DNA of 5,085 bases from JACQCF01 sp043742785 (GTDB lineage: Bacteria; Omnitrophota; Gorgyraeia; Zapsychrales; Fredricksoniimonadaceae): the NCBI GenBank assembly GCA_043742785.1, contig JAYTXU010000061.1, positions 1-5,085 on the forward strand, in the 5' to 3' direction. Every line of letters starts with the position of its first letter. Position 1 is the stretch's first letter. The notes beneath the pieces were generated by a model. That model saw only the letters and a list, made by a program, of their open reading frames with translations. It searched no databases and was not told the origin of the DNA. The translations under genes and the position numbers were made by a program. This document shows positions 1 through 5,085 of the stretch, one piece after another.

Positions 1-1
1 A

Positions 2-1687
2 GCTTTTATTTTAGATAAGGGAGAATTTATTGTTCCTGAAAGTGTAATTTTAGATCATGAAGTTAATTCTGAGATTGCTCGTTTTGAAGAAGCTCTCAAT
101 AATGCTCGTCAAGAAATTAATCTTCTGAAAGAAAAGATTGTTCAAGAAATGGGTTCTAATATTTTGCCAATTTTTGACGCACATCTTCTAATTTTAGAAG
201 ATCCAGCTCTTTTTCTTCAAGTTTGTAATGGTATTCGTGAGAACAAGCATAAAGCAGAGTATGTTTTTTTTAAAGTTATTAAGAAATATGTCCAGGCATT
301 TACAGAGATTTCTGATGAGTATTTACGTGAAAGAGCCTCGGATATTAATGATGCTGCTAAAAGAGTATTTAAATATTTAATGAATGAAAGTAAATTACAT
401 AATTTAGATAATCTACAAGATAATTTAGTCATTGTAGCACATGATCTTTCACCCTCAGATACGGTTAGTCTTTATAACAAGAAAATTATAGCTTTTGTAA
501 CAGATATTGGTGGAAAAACCTCTCATACAGCTATTATTGCAAAATCTTTAGGAGTGCCTGCAGTAGTTGGTTTAAAAGATGCTACGTTAAAAATTACTAA
601 TGGAAATTTTCTGATTGTTGATGGTCAAAAAGGTCTTCTAATCATTAATCCAACATCTTCAACTCGTGAACTTTATATTAAGGAAAAAATCCAAATTCAT
701 GCTTCTTTAGAAAAATTAGAGGATTTAAAGAATCTTCCTGCGGAGACTAAGGATGGTAAGAAGATAGCTCTTTTAGCTAATCTTGAATTATCTAATGAAA
801 TTCCAACGGTTAAGAAATTTGGAGCTGAAGGAATAGGATTGTATCGGACAGAATTCTTATATATGAATCGGTTGGATTTACCAACTGAGGAAGAGCAGTA
901 TCAGGCGTATAAACAAGTAATTGAAGCGGTTAATCCCTATGTGGTGACTATTCGTACGTTAGATATTGGAGGGGATAAGTTTATTTCCAGTGTACAAATT
1001 CCTAAAGAAATGTCTCCATTTTTAGGTTCACGTGCAATACGTTTTTGTTTAGATCGTCCGGATATATTTAAGACACAGCTTCGAGCTATTTTACGCGCTT
1101 CGACACAGGGTAAGGTTCAGATGATGTATCCTATGATTTCAGGTATTGGAGAGTTGCGTCAAGCCAATGCCATTCTGGAAGATGTAAAATGCAGATTACA
1201 CGATGAGAAAATAGCTTTTGATGTAACAATTAAAGTAGGAGTTATGATTGAAGTGCCGTCTGCTGTTATGACAGCTGATGTTTTAGCTAAAGAAGCTGAT
1301 TTCTTTAGTATTGGTACCAATGATTTGATTCAGTATAGCTTGGCTGTAGATCGTGTGAATGAAAAAACAGCTCATTTATATGAGCCTTCTCATCCTGGAA
1401 TATTGAGAATGATTCAAAGAACTATTGATGCAGCTCACAATGAAGATATTCATGTTTGTCTATGTGGGGAGATGGCTTCTGATCCAGTGATGGCTTTTTT
1501 ATTAATTGGGATGGGTTTAGATGAGTTAAGCATGTCTTCTTCAAGTATCTTAATGATCAAGAAAATGATTCGTTCTGTGCGTTTTAATGATGTTCAGCGC
1601 ATTAGCATGGAAGCCATGGGGATGGTTACAGGTCAAGAAATTGAAAAATTTGTTTCTTTACAAATGAGAAAGTTGGGAGTTTTATGA
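2..1687 (+). CDS. ptsI: Phosphoenolpyruvate-protein phosphotransferase (PTS Enzyme I), 5' end missing
   Basis: Enzyme I takes phosphate from PEP onto a histidine and passes it to HPr, the first cytoplasmic step of the phosphotransferase system. The frame is open from base 2, so the first in-frame ATG (149) is internal: the 49 codons before it (AFILDKGEFIVPES..., then a helical stretch) read as normal Enzyme I N-terminus. The visible part is 561 residues. Against E. coli PtsI (575 aa, active His189) only about 15 residues are missing. Domains in order: HPr-binding/N-terminal region; swivelling phosphohistidine domain with GGKTSHTAIIAK (active His codon 524-526); PEP-binding barrel with LYRTEF, IRTLDIGGDK, the metal ligands in MIEVP and GTNDLIQY, AVDR, and the catalytic Cys in CGEMASD (codon 1463-1465). 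All key residues are present, so it should be active. The stop overlaps the next start (ATGA). If a GAF domain lies upstream it would be the nitrogen-type paralogue PtsP, which cannot be excluded here. Confidence 0.95.
   Translation, partial: AFILDKGEFIVPESVILDHEVNSEIARFEEALNNARQEINLLKEKIVQEMGSNILPIFDAHLLILEDPALFLQVCNGIRENKHKAEYVFFKVIKKYVQAFTEISDEYLRERASDINDAAKRVFKYLMNESKLHNLDNLQDNLVIVAHDLSPSDTVSLYNKKIIAFVTDIGGKTSHTAIIAKSLGVPAVVGLKDATLKITNGNFLIVDGQKGLLIINPTSSTRELYIKEKIQIHASLEKLEDLKNLPAETKDGKKIALLANLELSNEIPTVKKFGAEGIGLYRTEFLYMNRLDLPTEEEQYQAYKQVIEAVNPYVVTIRTLDIGGDKFISSVQIPKEMSPFLGSRAIRFCLDRPDIFKTQLRAILRASTQGKVQMMYPMISGIGELRQANAILEDVKCRLHDEKIAFDVTIKVGVMIEVPSAVMTADVLAKEADFFSIGTNDLIQYSLAVDRVNEKTAHLYEPSHPGILRMIQRTIDAAHNEDIHVCLCGEMASDPVMAFLLIGMGLDELSMSSSSILMIKKMIRSVRFNDVQRISMEAMGMVTGQEIEKFVSLQMRKLGVL
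1675..1687 (+). promoter_or_regulatory. SD plus ATGA stop/start overlap coupling ptsI to the nucleotidyltransferase
   Basis: GGGAG at 1675-1679 lies 4 bases before ATG 1684, inside the last codons of ptsI. The ptsI stop TGA (1685-1687) shares bases with this ATG. This is the classic layout for translational coupling or re-initiation. It implies that the two proteins are made from one message in related amounts. Confidence 0.7.
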
Positions 1688-2415
1688 AAGTTTTGATTCT
1701 AGCAGGTGGTTATGGTACGCGATTGGCAGCTGTTGCTAAAGATACACCTAAACCTTTGCTTCCAGTGAATTCACGTCCTTTGATTGATTATATTCTTTCG
1801 AGTATAAAGACCATTCAATCATTAACTGAAGTTGTGGTTGTTACTAATAATAAATTTTGCATGCATTTTGAAAAATGGGCATTAACTCATAAAGATGTCA
1901 AAATTAGAATTGTTAATGATGGCACTAATGCTCCTGAAGAGCGGCTTGGTTCCGTTGGGGATATTCATTTTATTTGGAAAAATGAAAAAGAGCTTAATAA
2001 TTGGTTAATTGTAGGCGGAGATAATCTTTTTGATCAGAATTTACAAGAGTTTATGAATTTTGCCATGAAACAAGCCCCTGCTATGACGATAGGTGTTTAT
2101 GATATTCATGACAAACAAGCGGCTAATAAATTTGGTGTGATAGGATTGGATAACAATAATAAAGTCATTTCGTTTGAAGAAAAGCCGGAGAATCCTAAAT
2201 ACAGCCTTATTACTATGTGTTTGTATTATTTTCCTAAAGAAACTTTAACCTATTTACAGGAATATTTGAGTCAATCTAAGTCCCTGGATGCTGCGGGAAG
2301 TTATATTCAATGGTTATCTGAAAAGAAAAATGTTTATGGTTTTCAATTTAATGGCAAATGGTATGATATCGGAAGTATTGAATCCCTTAATGAAGCTCAA
2401 AAGCATTTTAAATAA
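1684..2415 (+). CDS. Sugar-1-phosphate nucleotidyltransferase (RmlA/HddC/GlmU-N-like)
   Basis: A 243-residue single-domain member of the NTP_transferase superfamily. These enzymes join a sugar 1-phosphate to an NTP, giving NDP-sugar and pyrophosphate in the cytoplasm. Seen in the sequence: the N-terminal nucleotide-binding signature LILAGGYGTRL (residues 4-14) followed by PKPLLPV (22-28, Lys23); VGGDNLFD (110-117), where Asp113 is the expected metal ligand; FGVIGLD (150-156) and FEEKP (164-168), the usual sugar-binding segment; and WYDIGS (227-231) near the C-terminus with a second expected metal ligand, Asp228. It ends right after the catalytic domain, without the left-handed beta-helix acyltransferase of GlmU, so it is a stand-alone transferase. 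The spacing GTRL-x7-PKP resembles both RmlA and heptose-1-phosphate guanylyltransferases, so sugar and nucleotide cannot be assigned. It is coupled to ptsI and 32 bases ahead of metK. Family assignment is firm; substrate is unknown. Confidence 0.88.
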   Translation: MKVLILAGGYGTRLAAVAKDTPKPLLPVNSRPLIDYILSSIKTIQSLTEVVVVTNNKFCMHFEKWALTHKDVKIRIVNDGTNAPEERLGSVGDIHFIWKNEKELNNWLIVGGDNLFDQNLQEFMNFAMKQAPAMTIGVYDIHDKQAANKFGVIGLDNNNKVISFEEKPENPKYSLITMCLYYFPKETLTYLQEYLSQSKSLDAAGSYIQWLSEKKNVYGFQFNGKWYDIGSIESLNEAQKHFK

Positions 2416-2434
2416 CGTTTAATACTTGTAAACG
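2416..2434 (+). promoter_or_regulatory. Small hairpin between nucleotidyltransferase and metK
   Basis: CGTTTA (2416-2421) and TAAACG (2429-2434) are perfect inverted repeats around a 7-base loop (ATACTTG). The stem begins on the base after the upstream stop and ends on the base before the metK SD. It is AT-rich and lacks a following T-run, so it is not an intrinsic terminator. It may be an RNA-processing or stability element between cistrons, or chance in an AT-rich gap. Confidence 0.35.
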
Positions 2435-2450
2435 AAAGGTGGTAGTTGTG
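2435..2450 (+). promoter_or_regulatory. metK ribosome binding site and GTG start
   Basis: AAAGGTGG (2435-2442) is a good SD, 5 bases before GTG 2448. The longest reading of the frame begins at GTG 2439, but that codon lies inside this SD and has no SD of its own upstream. The site therefore decides the start in favour of 2448. Confidence 0.75.
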
Positions 2451-3605
2451 AAAGGACGATATTTATTTACTTCAGAATCTGTTGGTAACGGGCATCCAGA
2501 TAAGGTTTGTGATCAGATTTCTGATGCAATTTTAGATGCAGTTTTAAAAAATGATCCTAAAGGTCGTGTTGCCTGCGAAACATTTTGTTCCATGGGGCAG
2601 GTTATTGTAGGTGGGGAAATCACTACGACAACCTATGTCGATGTGCATAAAGTAGTACGAAAAGTTCTTTTGGATATTGGCTACAATCATCCTAAATATG
2701 GATTTGATGCTAATGTATGTGCCATTTTAAGTGCTATTAATAAACAATCTCCCGATATCGCTCAAGGAGTAGACACCGGAGGTGCTGGTGATCAGGGTAT
2801 TATGTTTGGCTATGCTTGTGATGAAACTCCAGAATTGATGCCGCTTCCTATTGTTTTAGCTCATCGTTTAGTGGAAAAAGTGGAAGAAGTGCGCAATAAA
2901 AAAATAGGGGTAGGGAAATATTTAGGACCTGATTGTAAATCTCAAGTCACTGTTGAATATGAAAATGATAAACCATTACGTGTTGATGCTGTTGTGTTGG
3001 CTTGTCAGCATACGGAAGAAATCTTGGATAAGACGGGTAAACGTATTACTGAGAAATCTAAACAACAAATGATTAAAGAAATTGCAATGCCTATCGTTGG
3101 AAAATTGATTGATAAAAATACTAAGTTTTTTGTTAATGAAACAGGTAAATTTGTTGTCGGTGGACCGCAATCCGACACCGGTGTGACGGGACGTAAAATT
3201 ATTGTTGATACTTACGGTGGGGCTGTTCCTCATGGCGGGGGAGCTTTTTCTGGGAAAGACCCTACTAAGGTTGACCGTTCGGCAGCTTATATGACTCGTT
3301 ATATTGCTAAGAATATCGTAGCTGCTGGATTAGCGAAAAGATGTTTACTTCAAGTCGGTTATGCTATTGGTTATCCTCAGCCTGTTTCTGTGATGGTGGA
3401 TACCTATGGAACAGGTGTGGTTAGTGAACAACGCTTGGTGGAGTTGGTGCGCAAGCATTTTGATTTATCTCCACAAGGAATTATTAAGACTTTGGATTTA
3501 CCTAAACCTATTTATTTAAAAACAGCTTCTTATGGTCACTTTGGTCGTCCTGGTTTTTCATGGGAAAAGACAGATAAAGCCCAAGCTTTGAAGAAGGATG
3601 CTTAA
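2448..3605 (+). CDS. metK: S-adenosylmethionine synthetase (methionine adenosyltransferase)
   Basis: Makes SAM from methionine and ATP, releasing phosphate and pyrophosphate; cytoplasmic, normally a homotetramer. From GTG 2448 the protein has 385 residues, the usual bacterial length (E. coli 384). Its start MKGRYLFTSESV matches the family N-terminus (E. coli MAKHLFTSESV), whereas starting at GTG 2439 would only add Met-Val-Val. Motifs in 385-residue numbering: GHPDK (15-19; ATP/metal His16 and Asp18), ACETF (42-46; Glu44 expected to bind K+), GGEITT (55-60), GAGDQG (112-117), TGRKIIVDTYGG (247-258), GGGAFSGKDPTKVDRSAAY (263-281) and the C-terminal YGHFGR. The loop before GAGDQG reads QGVDTG, about five residues shorter than in E. 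coli, a variant I recall from many other bacteria. Oddities are Asn14 where E. coli and human have Glu (S/GEGHPDK), and LGPD (159-162) where LRPD is usual. It sits directly upstream of ahcY, completing two steps of the methyl cycle. No SAM riboswitch fits in the 32-base leader. Confidence 0.97.
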   Translation: MKGRYLFTSESVGNGHPDKVCDQISDAILDAVLKNDPKGRVACETFCSMGQVIVGGEITTTTYVDVHKVVRKVLLDIGYNHPKYGFDANVCAILSAINKQSPDIAQGVDTGGAGDQGIMFGYACDETPELMPLPIVLAHRLVEKVEEVRNKKIGVGKYLGPDCKSQVTVEYENDKPLRVDAVVLACQHTEEILDKTGKRITEKSKQQMIKEIAMPIVGKLIDKNTKFFVNETGKFVVGGPQSDTGVTGRKIIVDTYGGAVPHGGGAFSGKDPTKVDRSAAYMTRYIAKNIVAAGLAKRCLLQVGYAIGYPQPVSVMVDTYGTGVVSEQRLVELVRKHFDLSPQGIIKTLDLPKPIYLKTASYGHFGRPGFSWEKTDKAQALKKDA

Positions 3606-3629
3606 GTCGATTAAATCATAATACAACAT

Positions 3630-3650
3630 CTTCCTTATAATTAAGAGGAG
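3630..3650 (+). promoter_or_regulatory. Potential hairpin masking the ahcY Shine-Dalgarno
   Basis: The ahcY SD is AAGAGGAG (3643-3650), 7 bases before ATG 3658. It can fold back on the preceding bases. C3630-G3650, U3631-A3649, U3632-G3648 (wobble) and C3633-G3647 form a lower stem. A3646 is bulged. C3634-G3645, U3635-A3644, U3636-A3643 and A3637-U3642 form an upper stem, closed by the loop UAAU (3638-3641). All SD bases but one are paired in this fold. The pairing is visible by hand; stability and function are inference. Any purine-rich SD finds a pyrimidine partner fairly easily in a short leader, so chance is a real possibility. Confidence 0.4.
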
Positions 3651-3657
3651 TATTAAT

Positions 3658-5007
3658 ATGGCAACAGCAGTAATGGTTAAGAAAAATGCATCAAAGCAAT
3701 CAAAAGTAACTACTGATTATAAGGTCAAAGATATTTCTTTGGCCCAGTGGGGTCGCAAAGAAATTGGAATTGCTGAGGCTGAAATGCCTGGGTTAATGTC
3801 TTTACGTAAAGAATATGTTGCTAAGCAACCATTAAAGGGTGCGCGCATTTCTGGTTGTATTCACATGACTATTGAAACAGCAGTCTTGATCGAGACATTG
3901 ACGCATTTAGGTGCACAAGTACGTTGGTCTTCATGTAATATTTTTTCAACTCAAGACCATGCCGCTGCAGCGATTGCTGTTACTGGTGTTCCTGTGTTTG
4001 CTTGGAAGGGTGAAACTTTAGAGGAATATGATTGGTGTGTAGAACAAACCATTAATTGGCCAGATGGTAAAGGTCCCAACATGATTCTTGATGATGGTGG
4101 TGATCTTACCATCATGGCGCATGATAAAAAATATGCTCATTATTTAAGGAATATTCGTGGTATTTCTGAAGAGACAACAACGGGAGTTCATCGTTTATAT
4201 GAAATGGTTAAAAAGGGAACGCTTAAGCTTCCTGCTATTAATGTCAATGACTCTGTGACAAAATCTAAGTTTGACAATCTTTATGGTTGTCGTGAATCCT
4301 TGGTTGATGGCATTAAGCGAGCTACTGATCGCATGATTGCTGGTAAGGTTTGTGTCGTTGCTGGTTATGGCGATGTTGGTAAAGGTTCTGTGCAATCATT
4401 TAAAGGTTTAGGTGCTCGTATTATTGTGACAGAAGTTGACCCAATCTGTGCTCTACAAGCCGCCATGGAGGGCTATGAAGTTATGCCTATGGATGAGGCG
4501 GCAAAGATTGGAGATATCTTTGTAACGGCGACAGGTTGTATTGATGTTATTGTGGGTCGTCATTTAGATCTTATGAAGAGCGGCTCCATTGTTTGTAATA
4601 TTGGTCATTTTGATTCTGAAATTGAAGTTGCTTATTTAAATAACCGTAAAGATGTTAAGAAAATAGAAATTAAACCTCAAGTTCATCAATATGTTTATCC
4701 AAATGGTAAAAAGCTGATTATCTTAGCTGAAGGTCGCTTAGTTAATCTTGGTTGTGCAACTGGACATCCATCATTTGTGATGAGCAATTCATTTACCAAT
4801 CAAGTATTAGCCCAAATTGAACTTTATCAAAACAGCAGTAAGTATGAGAATAAGGTTTACACTCTTCCTAAACACCTTGATGAACAGGTTGCTCGTCTGC
4901 ATTTGGCTAAGGTTGGAGCTCGATGTGAAAAGTTAAGCAAGAAGCAAGCTGATTATCTTGGAATGAAAGTCGACGGACCATTTAAACCAGATCACTATCG
5001 GTATTAA
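3658..5007 (+). CDS. ahcY: Adenosylhomocysteinase (S-adenosyl-L-homocysteine hydrolase)
   Basis: NAD-dependent, reversible hydrolysis of S-adenosylhomocysteine to adenosine and homocysteine, which relieves product inhibition of methyltransferases; cytoplasmic, usually a tetramer. The 449 residues align end to end with human AHCY (432 aa). Seen: GCIHMT (His69), SCNIFSTQDHAAAAI (92-106, first family signature), LDDGGDLT (144-151), ISEETTTG (169-176), TKSKFDNLYGC (201-211; Lys202, Asp206, Asn207, Cys211 match human Lys186, Asp190, Asn191, Cys195), the NAD-binding GKVCVVAGYGDVGKG (229-243), NIGHFD (His317), GCATGHPSF (His370) and the C-terminal KPDHYRY that reaches the neighbouring subunit's cofactor site. 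All catalytic residues are intact. The start at ATG 3658 has a strong SD (AAGAGGAG, 7 bases away). Residues 1-20 form a lysine-rich tail about 14 residues longer than in the human enzyme. It has no 40-residue insertion of the type found in plant and many proteobacterial enzymes. It follows metK by 52 bases. Confidence 0.98.
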   Translation: MATAVMVKKNASKQSKVTTDYKVKDISLAQWGRKEIGIAEAEMPGLMSLRKEYVAKQPLKGARISGCIHMTIETAVLIETLTHLGAQVRWSSCNIFSTQDHAAAAIAVTGVPVFAWKGETLEEYDWCVEQTINWPDGKGPNMILDDGGDLTIMAHDKKYAHYLRNIRGISEETTTGVHRLYEMVKKGTLKLPAINVNDSVTKSKFDNLYGCRESLVDGIKRATDRMIAGKVCVVAGYGDVGKGSVQSFKGLGARIIVTEVDPICALQAAMEGYEVMPMDEAAKIGDIFVTATGCIDVIVGRHLDLMKSGSIVCNIGHFDSEIEVAYLNNRKDVKKIEIKPQVHQYVYPNGKKLIILAEGRLVNLGCATGHPSFVMSNSFTNQVLAQIELYQNSSKYENKVYTLPKHLDEQVARLHLAKVGARCEKLSKKQADYLGMKVDGPFKPDHYRY

Positions 5008-5008
5008 A

Positions 5009-5013
5009 GGGGG
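5009..5013 (+). promoter_or_regulatory. SD of the downstream exported-protein gene
   Basis: GGGGG at 5009-5013, one base after the ahcY stop, lies 3 bases before ATG 5017. Counting the flanking As (AAAGGGGG from 5006) it is a purine-rich SD overlapping the ahcY stop codon. The spacing is short but supports ATG 5017 as a true start cotranscribed with ahcY. Confidence 0.6.
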
Positions 5014-5016
5014 CTT

Positions 5017-5085
5017 ATGGTTCGTCAATTCTTCGGTGTTTCATTATTTATTTTATTATTAATCTCTTCTCAAATAACTTTTGCG
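5017..5085 (+). CDS. N-terminus of an exported protein (signal peptide only), 3' end outside window
   Basis: Twenty-three codons are visible before the window ends. The translation begins MVRQFFGVS, followed by a strongly hydrophobic run FILLLI and a polar end SSQITFA. This is a textbook Sec signal peptide: a positive N-region (Arg3), a hydrophobic core and an Ala at the expected -1 cleavage position. No lipobox Cys appears in the visible part, so secretion or periplasmic location is likelier than a lipoprotein, though the residue after Ala23 is unseen. The start has an SD and lies only 9 bases after the ahcY stop, so it is probably the next gene of the operon. The mature protein and its function cannot be judged. 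A single N-terminal membrane anchor is the alternative reading. Confidence 0.65.
   Translation, partial: MVRQFFGVSLFILLLISSQITFA

Noticed and set aside
217..432. Minus-strand open frame of 71 codons
   Set aside because: It lies wholly within ptsI, opposite well-conserved Enzyme I sequence, and has no recognisable protein features.
2416..2447. SAM-sensing riboswitch in front of metK
   Set aside because: The gap is only 32 bases and holds a 6-bp hairpin plus SD; it has neither the length nor the conserved core of SAM-I, SAM-II or SMK types.
3175..3184. Ten-base palindrome ACACCGGTGT in metK, a possible operator
   Set aside because: It encodes the conserved DTGVTG segment deep within the gene; there is only one copy and no promoter nearby.
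2976..3233. Minus-strand open frame of 85 codons
   Set aside because: It is the antisense shadow of conserved metK codons, with a low-complexity Asn/Phe/Ser-rich translation.
3636..3641. Perfect TATAAT upstream of ahcY as a possible -10 promoter box
   Set aside because: No convincing -35 lies 16-18 bases upstream, and a transcript starting about 7 bases downstream would lose most of the ahcY SD. It is expected by chance in such an AT-rich gap.
3606..3657. Intrinsic terminator between metK and ahcY
   Set aside because: The only foldable element is AT-rich, has no following T-run and ends in the SD, so it does not look like a terminator.
4091..4115. Inverted repeat ATGATGG / CCATCAT inside ahcY
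   Set aside because: It lies in codons for the conserved LDDGGDLTIM motif with an 11-base loop, so codon constraint explains it and no regulatory role is indicated.
4195..4395. Minus-strand open frame of 66 codons
   Set aside because: It is the antisense shadow of the NAD-binding part of ahcY; no family resemblance is visible.

Overview
This is a gene-dense, AT-rich bacterial segment (GC in the mid-to-upper 30s percent by eye) with every gene on the + strand and no intergenic gap longer than about 50 bases. It holds the nearly complete 3' part of ptsI (Enzyme I of the phosphotransferase system), a small sugar-1-phosphate nucleotidyltransferase, metK (S-adenosylmethionine synthetase), ahcY (S-adenosylhomocysteine hydrolase), and the first 23 codons of a gene whose product begins with a signal peptide. 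Stops are TGA (ptsI) and TAA (the other three complete ends), which fits the standard bacterial code.

Layout: 1-1687 is ptsI, open from the left edge. 1684-2415 is the nucleotidyltransferase, overlapping ptsI by ATGA. 2416-2447 is a short spacer with a 6-bp hairpin and a Shine-Dalgarno (SD) sequence. 2448-3605 is metK, where I prefer an inner GTG start. 3606-3657 is a spacer with a potential hairpin that covers the ahcY SD. 3658-5007 is ahcY. 5017-5085 is the start of an exported protein. I see no convincing internal promoter or intrinsic terminator, so the five genes are probably cotranscribed from a promoter to the left of the window.

How the genes fit together: MetK makes SAM from methionine and ATP. 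AhcY removes the SAH left by methyltransferases, returning homocysteine and adenosine. Together they form the core of the activated-methyl cycle, of the SAH-hydrolase type rather than the Pfs/LuxS type. Enzyme I passes phosphate from PEP to HPr, and the nucleotidyltransferase probably activates a sugar phosphate. The link between the PTS/sugar half and the SAM half is positional only.

Organism: all four enzymes are clearly bacterial and look functional. From memory, an AT-rich genome with ptsI, a nucleotidyltransferase, metK and ahcY in a row resembles Omnitrophota or a neighbouring PVC-type lineage. This is a low-confidence guess that a database search would settle. I found no mobile element, CRISPR array, RNA gene or clearly novel system. 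The most interesting points are the operon arrangement, the possible SD-masking hairpin before ahcY, the metK start choice and a few unusual residues in MetK.
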